Shown: piece after piece, positions 51,126 to 62,820 of the stretch
Layout: each line of letters begins with the position of its first letter
Position numbering within the stretch: position 1 is the first letter of the stretch
Origin: Xenopus tropicalis
Lineage: Eukaryota > Chordata > Amphibia > Anura > Pipidae
Assembly: GCF_000004195.4 (NCBI RefSeq)
Contig: NC_030679.2
Location: 26,401,712 to 26,465,711 of the forward strand
DNA length: 64,000 nt
Reading direction: 5' to 3'
The notes under the pieces: generated by a model
What the model was told of the DNA's origin: nothing
The model's input: the letters and a program-made list of their open reading frames with translations, nothing else
Database searches by the model: none
Program-made: the position numbers and the translations under genes

Positions 51126-52488
51126 TTAAGCAAGTCCATTGGTAAGTTATCCCAGGGGTTAAACTATTTCGTAGTCAAGGTTCAGTCATAGGCCAGACAG
51201 TGATCGGAGTAGTCAGGAAGAGGCCAGGAATAAGTAAACTAAAAAATATCAAGCAATATTATAGGTGCAATCAAGTGGGCACTGACCTCACTGTAACCCA
51301 ATGGATGTGATGCTGAAAAGAACCCTGTAGAGTCTGAAATCAACAATATTTTCCACTTAATATACTTGATGAGCATCCACAGTGACAAAGAGTAGCTGTT
51401 GTCCAGAGGGGAACAATTTTGTTATCTCAGGCTTGACAAGATATACATGAAAACATTAGGGATGCACATCTTTGGAAGGAATTGTAGATGGATGGCAACT
51501 GGCTTGAAGTTCTCAGTCATACTCAGAAAACCAATACATTTGTGACCCAATTTAGGAAAAAGAAAATCTGAAAAGGATATTCCAGACCAGATATGAAATC
51601 TGGATATAACCAGACTTGTCATCAACAGAATATTCAGAGGAAGGTTTACATTTTTTGTCGGAGAAAGCCCTTGTTCCATGGATGAAATTGTTCTAGGAGC
51701 ACTCCAGGAAGCAGCCAAATGTCATTGGCAGGAGGAACATCAGAAAGGAGAAAGTCCTGGAGTAGGTCAGAGAATACTAGTCATACAAAGAAATTGTAAC
51801 TTTCCCACAGAAGCATGGGGGGCATTATTATAGGCACCCAGGGGAGAAGATCAGACCTGTCATCTTGACAGAAAGAAATATGGCATCTTGAAATTGCTCC
51901 GTGGATGGTTTATCCTATTCATCAGCTCCACTGGATTGGGGCTGCAGAAGTCACTTGAGGCCAGGCAAAATCAGAAGAGGAAGACAAATAATTAAAAAAC
52001 AAATAAAAAATGAAGACAATTGAAAAGTTTCTTAGCATTGCCCGTTCTATAACATACTAAAAGAGGGACCATCCAACTCTATGGTAATAGGTTGGGATGA
52101 CGCCATTCTTAAAGTGCCAACTTGATGGCAAGTGATTCTTGATTGTCAGTTTCATCATTTTGCAAGAGTTATGAAAATTTATTGAGGATACAGGCATATC
52201 ATTCAAAAAGATGCAACAAAGTGGTTATGGTTGCATCTATGTATAGAAAATATTTTAGAAATCTAAGAAAACTTATCTTATAGGGGTAAACAGAATGAAC
52301 ACAAAAATAAATTTACAGATAATTTAAAGCTTTTGGGGCTTATTTATGAAAACTGCAATGTGTAAAGGGTAATTGTTTTTAAGAAAAATGCAAAGTTCTC
52401 TCAGAACAGCAGCATAAAAGTGGGCTCCACTAAATAGAACCTGCTACAGCTTGTTCACAATGTGCCAATAAGGATGCAAATTAGTCGG
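51126..52488. other. Long stretch, possible decayed element, nothing firm
   Basis: A-rich DNA. GGCCAGACAGTGATCGGAGT at 51,191 has the texture of LTR-element untranslated sequence. The 98-codon minus frame at 51,422-51,718 has no recognisable motif. Confidence 0.3.
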
Positions 52489-52489
52489 T

Positions 52490-52757
52490 TTGGGCAAATG
52501 ATGCCTCAGTTGCAGCATGTTGTTCTCATGCAAAAAGGAGATGCCAAATAAGGGCTGTGATTGGCTATTTGGTAGCCCCATGGGGACTGCTAGCCTGCAG
52601 GAGGCTCTGCTTGGAGTAAAACTGTGTCTCTCTGCTTCCAAAACTTGTCTCCAAGCCAGAGATTTAAAAATGGCACCTACTTTGGGGCACTGGGAGCAAC
52701 ACCAAAGGGGTTGTGAGCAACAGGTTGTTCATGAGTAACTGGTTGGGGATCACTGCA
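52490..52757. mobile_element. hAT MITE fragment (GGATCACTG family), reverse orientation
   Basis: AATAAGGGCTGTGATTGGCT, GGTAGCCCCATGGGGACTGC, CTCCAAGCCAGAGATTTAAA and the right terminus CTGGTTGGGGATCACTG match the 18,387 copy. The left terminus is lost. Confidence 0.85.
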
Positions 52758-53745
52758 CTCTAGATCCAGGCTGGTCCTAATCCCATGGTTCCTTTGTGTC
52801 CATGCAGGTATTTGTGTGCCATTTATCAGAGCATGTATTCACAAAGTGGCTCTGTGAATAAAATCAACATGCTCATTTTGCTCTCCAGTTTATCATGTGG
52901 CACTTGCACTTACTTTTGTAAATGAGCTCTTTTAAGTTCCCTCAGGATCATGCACTTTATAAAACTGTACCTAAAACTGCAAGTCTCTAAAATGATCATG
53001 AATCATGAAATGATCTTAAGTTCCGGGACAGCCCAAAGTACAAACTGAATATGTTTGTGCTCATAGCAAAAGCAAATCTCTCCTTTCCTCGCTGCCTAGA
53101 TCTTTTTATAGACAAAGTGAGCGGTCTGACAGTGAGCAAGTTTTTCTGTGACGTGGGAAGCAAAGCATTATTGGTTTTGCCTGACATAGCTTTTATTTTT
53201 ACTGTAAACAAAATACCATTTCATTTCCTGTTAAACGCTCGCGAGTACATGCAACCAAAAGACCATCTTATAAGTGGCTCATAAGAGTGTAGAAAAATCC
53301 CCAGAAATAGTCCTGTAATTATTTTCATATTCATGTAGACTCTGCCAGTGTACATACATGTCCTATCAATGCAATGCATTTTAATATATCGGTCAAATGT
53401 TTTTTATGTAGGCACAAAATCTGTGTGTGTGTGTGTGAAGTGACAGTATATTAAAGCTGAACATTGTATGGAACTTTGCTGAAGTTGAGTCCCAGCAAGG
53501 CTTTTGGTTGCAAAAGGCCTGTCTGATAGCACAAAGAAATTCAGTTAAATTGCTCAATCATGGCTCTTGGTGCTCACTGTAATGAAAAACCCTTGCCAAA
53601 GCTTCTTCTACTAAGTCAGTTTTGATAAACCCGATCCTATATCAGTCCAGAATGTTCCATGTGCAAAGTGCAATGTCAGATGTAGACACCACATGTGTGC
53701 CCTGGCTCCCAGCAGGATTTAAAACAAGCCGTGACATTTCAAGTA
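52758..53745. other. Long stretch without recognised features
   Basis: A short (GT)n run is present at 53,422-53,437. A 77-codon plus frame at 53,051-53,284 and a 71-codon minus frame overlap each other, with no domain match that I know. Confidence 0.35.
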
Positions 53746-53747
53746 CA

Positions 53748-53862
53748 CAGAGGTTTAAACAGACCCCACCAGCCCAATAAATAGTGACTGTCTATGGCAT
53801 CTTACAGCAGCCCCTCTGGCATTTGCCAGAAACCACAGATTGCCAGTCCGGGCCTGGCTCCC
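53748..53862. mobile_element. MITE fragment ending GATTGCCAGTCCGGGCCTG
   Basis: CCACCAGCCCAATAAATAGT, GACTGTCTATGGCATCTTAC, AGCAGCCCCTCTGGCATTTG and ATTGCCAGTCCGGGCCTG are the complement of a Xenopus hAT-like end that begins CAGGCCCGGACTGGCAATC. Only this end is present. Confidence 0.7.
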
Positions 53863-54270
53863 AGCATGGTGCTGAAGTCATTTGTGACATCCTAGCAAGC
53901 ATTCATCATAAGACTTGTGCGGTTTGTGCTCGTGTCTCGATGCGGATGAGAAATCTATAAGATACCCATGCCTCACTGTCCTCAGTGATCATACCTTACC
54001 AGTGGGATTCTTTATTTCTGATTTCTTATTTTTATTTATTTTCAAACATGAATAAGGACATAACAAAATCAGAGTAGAGGTACAGTCGGCCTCTTTGAAG
54101 ATATGGAAAGATATAGAATAGTAAGGCATTCCAATCATAAAAACATTTTACATGAAGTACGTTCTGCAATACTGAGCAATAAAGTTTCTATAACTAAGTT
54201 GGCATCAATCATATAGTTCGATTTCCACTTATGTTCCCTGTATCCAATGTGCCCATTCCTTCAGAAGTGA
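53863..54270. other. Sequence with nothing recognised
   Basis: No recognisable element. Confidence 0.3.
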
Positions 54271-54274
54271 TTGT

Positions 54275-54530
54275 GTAATTTCAGTTATTTAGCTTTTTGT
54301 TCAGCAGCTCTCCAGTTTAGAATTACAGCAGCTATCTGATTACTAGGGTCTTGTTTACCTTAGCACCCAGGGAGTGGTTTAAATGAGAGACTGGAATATG
54401 ATTAGGAAAGGGATGAATAGAAAGATAGGTAATTAAAATTAACAATAGTAATAAAATTGTGAGCTCACAAAGTTTTTGGCTGTTGGGGTCAGTGACCCCC
54501 ATGTGAAAGCTAAAAAGATGTAGAAGAGTA
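54275..54530. mobile_element. T2/Kolobok-like MITE fragment
   Basis: TTATTTAGCTTTTTGTTCAG, CAGCTCTCCAGTTTAGAATT, AGCAGCTATCTGATTACTAG and GTCAGTGACCCCCATGTGAA with AAAGATGTAGAAGAG are the central part of a large Xenopus T2-related MITE. Termini are missing. Confidence 0.75.
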
Positions 54531-55538
54531 TCATATAATGTGGAAATCATGCCCTTTTGTGCTGTAAACTATAAACAAAGATATTGCGGATATCTCTACT
54601 GTACCCAGCCTGCTTCTTGTATTTTCTCTGTATTGTTTTTCATGGTTTAACCTCCTGCCTGTTATCGGTTCTAATTCTCTGCTGCTAGGCAATGGCCTCA
54701 GCCTGTCTCTGACCACGATTAACTCGCTAAAGAAATGCGTCCCTCCACATGACCAATCTTGTCATGATCTTTAGGTGCTGTTCAATTGTGGGAGATGCAG
54801 AAAAGGTGTTACCTCGTCTTGGCTCCAAAAACTGTACCCATTAAAGCAAATTTAGAGAAAAGGAATTGGTGCTACAAGAAACTGCCTGCTATGTATGCTA
54901 TGTATTTTACCAATCACACTTTCCATTTCAATTTCTGACACATAAAAACAATATACAAAAAATGGATGTAGCCAGTCTGAGCACTAAATTTTCCATAATG
55001 ATAGAGCAAATATCCAGGTAAAATGAGCTTTCAATGTTTAGGTGCAGGCACCAACACTTGGATCCAAGCGAGCCTTTCATGATTTCAGCATTACACTGTT
55101 TTGTAACCCTCTGCTGCTTCTTAGACTACAAACACCGCTACAAGCCCCCATATTAACTCAGTTTCAGTCCACAATTAGAGATCTATCAGGGTAAAATAGA
55201 AAGATTCTCATGCACAACCTTGTGAAGTGTGGTTTTGCTGTAGTATAAATCATGAGTTAGGGACCAGTTAAGTTGTGGAAAAGAGTTGACAGATATAAGT
55301 TATACCTATGAATATATGGGAATGCCATATGGAATTCTAGATCTAGATTATATACAATCTTAGTGGGGTGTGCAGAGGGAGCAAGATATTGATTGAAGTG
55401 TCTTCTGCTTATAATCACATCTCATATTCCACTAAAATGTGTGACAGTCTATCAGTTTACTCTCACCCACCCATACTATATACTTGTCCCCTCACCTCAG
55501 AAGGTGTTTTCCAAACAGTGAAGGTCCCTCATTGAGAC
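54531..55538. other. Long stretch without recognised features
   Basis: No clear element, frame or tandem repeat. Confidence 0.3.
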
Positions 55539-55541
55539 TAA

Positions 55542-55962
55542 GGGGCTGATTTACTAACCCACGAATCCGACCCGAATTGGAAAAGTTCCGACTTGAAAAC
55601 GAACATTTTGCGACTTTTTCGTATGTTTTGCGATTTTTTCGGATTCTTTACGAATTTTTCGTTACCAATACGATTTTTGCGTAAAAACGCGAGTTTTTCG
55701 TATCCATTACGAAAGTTGCGTAAAAAGTTGCGCATTTTTCGTAGCGTTAAAACTTACGCGAAAAGTTGCGCATTTTTACGCAACTTTCGTAATGGATACG
55801 AAAAACTCGCGTTTTTACGCAAAAATCGTATTGGTAACGAAAAATTCGTAAAGAATCCGAAAAAATCGCAAAACATACGAAAAAATCGCAAAATACCAAA
55901 CATTACGAAAAAAACGCAATCGGACTCATTTCGACCCGTTCATGGGTAAGTAAATCAGCCCC
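55542..55962. mobile_element. CpG-rich fold-back MITE with TAA TSD (GGGGCTGATTTAC family), copy 2
   Basis: Termini GGGGCTGATTTACTAACCC and GTAAGTAAATCAGCCCC, flanked by TAA (55,539-55,541 and 55,963-55,965). Arms are built from TTTTTCGTATG, GATTTTTGCGTAAAAACGCG and AACTTTCGTAATGGATACG words. It is inverted relative to copy 1 at 44,721 and is about 60 bp shorter in the centre. Mirror frames of 65 and 118 codons over it are not genes. Confidence 0.94.
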
Positions 55963-55965
55963 TAA

Positions 55966-56990
55966 GCCTACCCCTACAGCACAGCATGGGGCCTACTCAG
56001 CCTAGCAACTGCCCACATATGTTACAGCAGACTCAGCTTTGTAGTAGGTATAATGCTAAAGAAACAGTAACACCATAACACAAATAAAATATCTTCAAGT
56101 AAATAAAATATAATATACTGTTGCCCTGCACTGGTAAATGCTGTCTGTTTGCTTCAGAAAAACTTCTATAGTTTATACCATGAACCATGTCATGTCCCTG
56201 TAATTTTTGGTGTTCCAGACACTCAAGCTGTCTTCCCAAATGATCAGAACAATAGAAAGGACCCTTGTATGTTCTCTGTCTGTTCAGCTGGTGCCTGATC
56301 ATTCAGAGAATGTACCCAATAGGCCAGTGTATGGCTGCCTTTAGGTTGTTCTATGTTAAATTTGAGTAGAGATCTGGCCAAGTGTACATATAGCACTGCT
56401 GATTCTCAAGTAAGCCATTGTGAAGTGTTAACTAATATAGGGCTGCTGTAAAATTAGGTCACATTTACCTTATGGGTTTTCCCACTAGGAACTACACTGG
56501 TGCCAGGTAATTAATATACAAATAAAATATCTCATTCCAGTTAGCTGATATGCTGTAGAGCCAAAATAACCATTTTATGCTCTAAAAAAGTACTTGTCTT
56601 TAATTGATTCTTATTTTAATAATTTCTAAGCTTTTTGTTTTCTTTTCAGTGTTTCACCAAAAAATTCTTGAGGGGGGCTTGTTGGCACTGCTCCCTAAAT
56701 ACCTTGCCTGTCATTCCTCACGTGTCTTTGTATGTGTTATTGTGTGTGTGTTTGGGTGTATATGGGTTGCCTGAGCTTGACTATGTTTCTGCCAGACTGT
56801 AGTCCATATTCTGTTGGTCAAAATTCCAAAGCACTGTATAGATTTGTACCCTCCTCTAGATAATCTTCTTTGTTTGTGTTTGTAGAGAGGTGAGTGGGTG
56901 GGTAGGGGTGGGTGTTAGTGTGGAGGGGTAGGTGCTTGTGTAGATCAGTGGGTAGGTGCTTGTTTAGATGGTTGGGTGGTTGCTTGTGTT
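55966..56990. other. Long stretch without recognised features
   Basis: A GTGTGTGTG run at 56,740 and G/T-rich imperfect repeats with GTGGGTAGG-like words at 56,890-56,985. No recognised element. Confidence 0.35.
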
Positions 56991-56991
56991 A

Positions 56992-57105
56992 AGGTCCCCA
57001 TACACTATAAGATCCGCTCGCTTGGCGATGTCGCCAAGCGAGCGGATCTTCTCCCGATATCCCCACCTACGGGTGGGCGATATCGGGAGAATCCAGGGTA
57101 ATATG
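56992..57105. mobile_element. Harbinger-like MITE, left third
   Basis: AAGGTCCCCATACACTATAA, GATCCGCTCGCTTGGCGATG, its complement CGCCAAGCGAGCGGATCTTC, and CTACGGGTGGGCGATATCGG. This is the left part of the AGGTGGCCATACA family; the rest is absent. The GATCCGCTCGCTTGGCGA palindrome is perfect here. Confidence 0.8.
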
Positions 57106-57310
57106 ATCCATATATACGGCCTAATATTATTATACGCTTATTTTACCTGCACATATGTATTAAGTATACACACACTAGTGCATGCTCAGGTCTCACGCAT
57201 AACCATGTATATCACATGACTGTACATATTGCCCCATGCCCCCACCGGCATCATTTGGGCCCTGATTATGCTACCTTGTGCCACTTAATCCATTTATATT
57301 TATGTGTGCC

Positions 57311-57465
57311 TTATTAAAATCCATCAATGAACAATGCATCATTAGCTGTCATAGAGGCTGACAAATCACTCTGTATATACTCTGTATATAATTCAAGAGT
57401 TAAATGTGATTTGTCACCCTCTATGACACTGTTAATGATGTATTGTTCATTGATTGGTTTTAAAG
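57311..57465. mobile_element. Short fold-back MITE
   Basis: TTAAAATCCATCAATGAACA, ATGCATCATTAGCTGTCATA and GAGGCTGACAAATCAC pair with GTGATTTGTCACCCTCTATG, ACACTGTTAATGATGTATTG and TTCATTGATTGGTTTTAA. About 155 bp with the TTAAAA type of ends. Confidence 0.85.
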
Positions 57466-58168
57466 AGAGGAGGGGTTTGCTCTGTATTAATACACTTTTT
57501 GTATGTGCATTTCCTCTTTGGTGCCTATGACTAAAAGTTGGGTAAGCATGAAACGCGTTAAGCTATCTTTATGGGGTTGCTAATGCTTTTAATAGATTGA
57601 AATAAACACAATATTTTTTATTTTAAAAACTAAAGGAGTCTCTAATTTCTATAGACACCTTTTCCTGAACAAGATATTTTTGTAGCTAGTTGTTCCCTAT
57701 GTAGGAGGCAATGAGTGCCAGCCTTGGCATGGCAGATTCTGGGTTTGATCTTGCAGGGAAACTCTGTTGCTAATGCTTGGGTTTGCAAGCTCTAGCCGGG
57801 TATTGATCAGTTATCAGTTTGGAAAGTTCCCACAATTTTAGTCCCATACATAATACAATTGGTCAAGGAAAAAATAATTAGCTGCTGGTGCACAATTTTA
57901 CCATAAACCATAAAGCATCACAAATGCATGTCCCTTTGCACTTTAACACAGCATATATAGGTGTTACATTCTTGTGCTAATTCTTTCCTCCTTCTCCTTT
58001 AAAAGTGGCGGGAGGACCAAGGAGCAAACACCACAATAACAGTTGGCACAGTTGCCTAGTAACAGAACTGATGCAAAAATACCCTATAAATACCTCAATT
58101 TGTTTGCCCCAACTGCAATCACATTACCATGGGTGCATGTTAAAGGAATAGGCTGCTAACCCATAGAC
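57466..58168. other. Sequence with one short repeat-like block
   Basis: The block GCATGAAACGCGTTAAGC near 57,547 with a following AATAAACACAATATTTTTTA is typical of an amphibian short repeat also hinted at 25,690-25,760. Nothing else recognised. Confidence 0.35.
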
Positions 58169-58462
58169 CAGTGATCCCCAACCAGTGACTCGGGAGTAAC
58201 ATGTTGCTCCCCAACCCCTTTGATTTTGCTCCCAGTGGCCTCAAAGTTGCTGCCTATTTTTGAATTTCTGACTTGGAGGCATAAAAACCACGTGCACTGC
58301 TAAACAGAGCCTCTAGAAGTCTGCCAGATCATATTGGGCTACTAATTAACCAACCTGATTCCTTATTGGCCACCTACTAGGAAAGTTTTTGTGGTTGTGT
58401 TGCTCTCCAACTTTTTTTTCGTTGAAATGTTGGTCATGGGTAAAAAAGATTGGGGATCCCTG
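58169..58462. mobile_element. hAT MITE (GTGATCCCCAACC family) with near-perfect TSD
   Basis: Termini CAGTGATCCCCAACCAGTGA and GATTGGGGATCCCTG. Flanking 8-mers are CCATAGAC (58,161-58,168) and CCATAGGC (58,463-58,470), seven of eight identical. Same orientation as the 11,222 copy. Confidence 0.92.
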
Positions 58463-58599
58463 CCATAGGCAGTAAGGAGTTAATGTACATCTCATCAATG
58501 AAAGAAAAGTATTTAACCCCTGCACCCAAAGGGGACGCTGGCTTATCTCCTCATCAGTGACAGGGGTATATATACCACAGAAACAATCTTGCCCTAAAT

Positions 58600-59420
58600 A
58601 GAGATGCTGGCTTCCCATGCCCTGCCAACATTTTCATCTTAGACTTTTCTCACGCCTGTCTTCTACCAGCAGTCCTTCTTTAACAGTCTGTTTGATGTTC
58701 ACCAAGAGTTTGCATTTAAGTTTCTCACCAGGGTCCACCTCACTCTATACAGGGTCCTACCTCCATGTGTTTTGGACCTGTCCAGAGATTCAAAAATGTT
58801 TGGGGGGAAGCGCTGAAGTATTTGGCTGAGAGACTTAATTTTCCCAGTATTCAGTTTTGCCTCCTAGGTACAGTAACTGACTCCATACTCACCTAGCATG
58901 CCAAGCTCTGTTATTTGCAACTCTTATATTATGCCAAAAAGCAACATTGTTACATTATTATTATTATTAACATTTATATATAAAGCGCCAGCATATTCCG
59001 CAGCGCTGTACAATAAGTGGGTTTCATACATTGGACATACAGAGTAACATATAAAGCAATCAATAACCAATACAAGAGGTGAAGAGAGCCCTGCCCAAAA
59101 GAGCTTACAATCTACATGGAGAAAGGGTTGAGACAAAAGGTGTACATTGAAATCAACCATTGCCCCTACTATTTAGAACTGAAAAAGGTTGGTTAACAAC
59201 TCCCTGCCCAGGCAAAAATTAACCCAAATAGCCAGAAGTTGTATAAAAACATTAGATATGGTCTGGGGTGTATGGATATCTGTGAATCTACTTTAACAAG
59301 ACTCTTGAGACTGACTATGCATCCTGTTCTTCAATAGTTCTGGTCCATTGCTGTCTTGACTGTCTATGTGCCTAAGATGGTTATTCAATAAGTGCTACTG
59401 CAGAAGGCCTAGGACCCAAA
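58600..59420 (+). pseudogene. L1/Tx1-like LINE ORF2 C-terminal remnant, split by an L2 tail
   Basis: Near 58,762 the translation gives SYLHVFWTCPEIQKCLGG, the cysteine-containing block (HxFWxCP) at the C-terminus of L1-type ORF2 proteins. It is followed by RLNFPSIQFCLLGTV (58,829-58,873) and LLYYAKKQHCYI (58,921-58,956), where an L2 3' end interrupts. After it, VG*QLPAQAKI (stop marked *) and KLYKNIRYGLGCM (59,187-59,275) continue the L1-like C-terminus. No catalytic part is present. The clade call is from motif order. Confidence 0.7.
58955..59165 (-). mobile_element. L2-like LINE 3' end inserted in the L1-like remnant
   Basis: On the minus strand: GTAGATTGTAAGCTCTTTTG, GGCAGGGCTCTC, GCACTTATTGTACAGC-like text and GCGCTTTATATATAAATG with an AAT trinucleotide tail. 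This is the standard L2 3' end. It interrupts the L1-like frame, so it is the younger insertion. Confidence 0.85.
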
Positions 59421-60165
59421 AGGGAACACTAGAGCTTCCTTATCTTTTTATAGGTTTCAGACTACAGAAGAGCTAATCTCTATCCTCGGTCTAACTGTAT
59501 CTATGTTATGTGCCAGTTATGTGTCAATAACTGCATTAGTCTTAGACATCCTTTTTTAGAATGCAGATGATCTCGTTTGACTTGAATGCTTATCTAACTA
59601 ATGAATAATTTGTGCAGGAATATATTTAATGCTTAAGTCCATCCATTGCCAGGCTGTGTACTAAATGTTTTTTTGGGTGTACTGCTAACCTTTTATTATG
59701 GCTTTACGGATGAGTTAGTGGATGTAAGATATAGGCATGCTGTCAATGTAATTGCCCTGGCCAGTCTCTCGCACACTTATAAAGTATTATGGCAAGACTG
59801 GCAGGCACCCAAAGACTGATCTAAGAGCAGTGCAGAAACAATTAAAACTGATATGCTTGCTAAACGAAAAAATTGTGTAGCACACATTGGACATGCTAGA
59901 TCTAATGTTAAAAACATAATTCCAGTACAAGGGAAAAGCAAAATAAACACATGGCAAAAGTAACTTAAGTTTAAAAATAGGTTAACTCAACAATGTTCTT
60001 GTCATTTTTGGACAAGAATCTCCCCACTCCAACCAATAAAGAGTTTTTCAGGGTTTTTCCTCCATCAGCCTCTTCTTCTGCCCTTCCTGTTTTACCACTA
60101 CCAACCCAAAGCTTTCAAGCTTTGCCTCTTCAGAATAAAATATACTACAATTTCAAATACAGTAT
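59421..60165. other. Sequence with nothing recognised
   Basis: Possibly more decayed LINE sequence (ATGGCAAGACTGGCAGGCAC near 59,790), but no motif can be named. Confidence 0.3.
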
Positions 60166-60590
60166 GTATGCATGTATGTATGTATAACTTTATTTATAAG
60201 GGCTGTGACACACGGGGAGATTTGTCGCCACACGACAAATCTCCCTTGTCGAGGGCGACTAAACTCCCTGAAATGCAATCCCACCGGCCAGGATGTAAAT
60301 CACTGGTGGGACGGCATACGCAGTGGCGCGATTTGCCAGAGTTGCCTTGAGAGGAAACTTTGGCGAGTTCGGCTAATCGGGCTGCGTGTCACAGCCCTAA
60401 AGCGGGAAAGGGTATGCAGCGCTGTACAATTTTACAATATATACAATATATACAATTACACACAGGGAGGACAAGTGTCATAAAAATTGCAATAATTGCA
60501 ATAATAAATACAGAGAGATTAAGTGCCCTATGGTATGAGACACAGTAGGAAGGAGGTCCCTGCCCCGTAGAGCTTACAGTCTAAGTAAAC
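60160..60590 (-). mobile_element. L2-like LINE 3' end split by a palindromic MITE
   Basis: The left piece ends AACTTTATTTATAA (60,186-60,199) and the right piece starts TAAAGCGGGAAAGGGTATGC, AGCGCTGTACAATTTTACAA, ending at AGGTCCCTGCCCCGTAGAGC and TTACAGTCTAAG. Joined, they give the usual L2 end. A TATGTATGCATG microsatellite lies at 60,162-60,184, at the tail side. Confidence 0.85.
60200..60397. mobile_element. Palindromic MITE (GGGCTNTGNCACACGG family), copy 3, TAA TSD
   Basis: The ends are GGGCTGTGACACACGGGGAG and GCGTGTCACAGCCC, with TAA directly on both sides (60,197-60,199 and 60,398-60,400). This 198-bp copy is shorter than those at 20,730 and 37,546 and has a decayed interior (CCCACCGGCCAGGATGTAAA, GGTGGGACGGCATACGC). 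The L2 consensus contains the target once, so TAA is a real duplication, which favours PIF/Harbinger. Confidence 0.92.
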
Positions 60591-60728
60591 CAATTACAAT
60601 AATATAGTAACATAGAAAAAAGGCTACATATCCATAGTGCTCATTTGCAACCACTAAATGCAGTTGGTCACACAAAGCAGTGAATTTACCTCTCCAGCAT
60701 TCCCACACCTATGTCAGTCAGTGCAGCC

Positions 60729-60915
60729 AGGGCTGTAACTAGGAAGAGAAGGCATGTGCCTGGGGTGGAACAGTGTATGGGGGGCACTAGGCACGTGCCA
60801 CTTCTGGCTGCCTATCCCTAGTCCGGGTTCTTACCCCCCACTGCCACGCATCACTGTGCATATGTAGCTGACCAGGTTGCCTAGGGCACCCAGTCTGCTC
60901 GGCCTGGCTCTGAGT
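60729..60915. mobile_element. hAT-like MITE (cagggctgtaactagg family)
   Basis: CAGGGCTGTAACTAGGAAGA, CCTATCCCTAGTCCGGGTTC and TTGCCTAGGGCACCCAGTCT with GCTCGGCCTGGCTCTG match the repeat at 48,478-48,738. Confidence 0.7.
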
Positions 60916-60929
60916 GCAGTGCACTTGCA

Positions 60930-61145
60930 GCTAAGATGATTGGGCACAGATGTAATTGTTAGACCGAGTGCCAGAAATGGCAAAATCCATACAACTCTGT
61001 CTGATTCCCATTGATGTGCAATTGTGTCAGACACAACACAACCGTTATTATGTTGGAATTATGGAGAAAAAAGACTCTGCGCTGTCGGGAAAAATCATTA
61101 AGAAATTTGCACACTGCACTCCTTTTCATTAGGAAATGAGCCCTG
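60930..61145. repeat. Dispersed repeat shared with 24,930-25,140
   Basis: TTGTTAGACCGAGTGCCAGA, GTGTCAGACACAACACAACC, TGTTGGAATTATGGAGAAAA and TGCACACTGCACTCC resemble the earlier copy in order. Weak. Confidence 0.45.
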
Positions 61146-62510
61146 GTGTTTTTATACTCACACAGTGAGCTGCAGGGTGGTCCAGTCCAGTTGTCCAGTA
61201 GCAAAACCCAGGGTCAGATTGTAAAAATAGATTTCATTGTAGCTGTGTTTCAGAAGTTTAAAGTCTTCAGTTGCCAGAAAACTTGAACTGCACCACAATT
61301 CATTGCCCTTTATATGTATAAGCCCTACATTAACTGCAAAGTCACTCCTGACATGACAGATACGGATATGGAGCACACAGAGGTGGATAAATACTTGTGG
61401 CTATATACTGTAGTCATGTGTCCTTCAAGTCCAGCCTCTGTAAATCCTGTCTTTGTCGATCCACAATGAAGACCAACTGCCCCTTGCCTTTGAAGGCACA
61501 CTACGGCTTTTACCTCGAAGAGGGTAACATTTTTCAATTTTTAAATTAGCTTGCTCTCTGGTTCAGTCACCAGTAATTTCATATCTGAATTTTCTTGTTA
61601 TAGCATCACTCAGGTGATGATGATTGAGGTACTCCACTGCTGACACTCCAACAAGACAAACAAAAACCCCAAAAAACTTTGGATTATCTTGTTCTTTTTA
61701 TTTTACAAAGTAGCCATAAAATTTAATCCAGTGGGATACATCCAATAAAAATATCCATAAAAGTCCATCCAATGTCAATGGGTCGGAATGATGTGGATAT
61801 ACAGTTACTAGATTCCATTACAGCATGCTGTATTCTTCAGAATGCTGTTGCCTTATATGCTTTAGAATTTCTTGTGATAGCAAGTGCCGGCTGTGATCCT
61901 TAGTTTCTGGGAAATCTGTAAGTGGAAATAAAGCAAAATGACAGCTGTAGTCTAATTCTTGTGTTATCTCTCTGATAATGTAAATACATATGCATGCCAA
62001 GCTATAGTGAGCCAATGGAAAAGAAACCATGGCACTGTTGTGCTATGAATATCCATTGTTTTCATTATGTACTGTATTATGTTATAATTTCTTACTAATC
62101 CATATACTGCGCTGCCAGTAAAGCCACATAATATTTATCAACATAACAGTAGAACAGAGTGATTAGTAAAAAAAATATTTGCTGTACTAATACTTGTTTC
62201 AATATTGATGTTGTTTGGGAGATACCAGTGCATGCTAATCTCACATTCACGTTAGTTTGGAGTGAATGATCCTTGGCATTTTATATTTTGTCTATGTTGC
62301 AATTCAGACTTTTTTATGGAGTTAAGTGTGCAGAATCTTTGGCAACATGTCTAAAGCAGATTCTCTTGCAAAAAAAAAAATGAAATTATTTACAGATAAT
62401 GAATGCCACAAAGCATAAGAAATGAACCTTGACACTTCTGATTAATATTTTTTGGCCATAAACCTGGATGAAACAACAAATTTGGAAGCAATATCGAAAA
62501 CACTATAACT
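61146..62510. other. Long stretch without recognised features
   Basis: Several 60-81 codon frames lie on the minus strand (61,158-61,537), but none has a recognisable domain, and no exon pattern is visible. Confidence 0.35.
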
Positions 62511-62512
62511 TA

Positions 62513-62817
62513 AGGTGGCCATACACTGTAAGGTCTGCTAGTTTGCCATGGGCACCAAGTGAGAGCATTTTCTTCCAATATGCCCATCTACGGTGAGCGT
62601 CATCAGGTTAATTCAATCGTTTGACCTTAACGGTAGGCATAGGTGCCGTCAGATCAACGAGAAGATGCGATCCCCGATTTGACGGAAAAATCAAACCTGC
62701 CCAAGATCTGCCCAATTTCAGGCCAGATGTCGGTCATGAAGGCCCATCTGTGGTGCCCATATGCAGGCAGGTAAGCTGCCTAATTGGCAGCTGAAATCGT
62801 ACCATGTATGGCCACCT
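62513..62817. mobile_element. Harbinger-like MITE (AGGTGGCCATACA family), complete, TTA TSD
   Basis: The ends AGGTGGCCATACACTGTAAG and CCATGTATGGCCACCT are inverted and flanked by TTA (62,510-62,512 and 62,818-62,820). The interior has GCCCAATTTCAGGCCAGATG, GTCGGTCATGAAGGCCCATC and GCCTAATTGGCAGC. It is the complete reference copy for the fragments at 17,895, 26,229 and 56,992. Confidence 0.92.
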
Positions 62818-62820
62818 TTA

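Noticed and set aside
55538..55949. 118-codon plus and 65-codon minus frames with Lys/Arg/Asn-rich product
   Set aside because: Identical products appear at 44,863-45,235 on the opposite strand. They are translations of the CpG-rich fold-back MITE.
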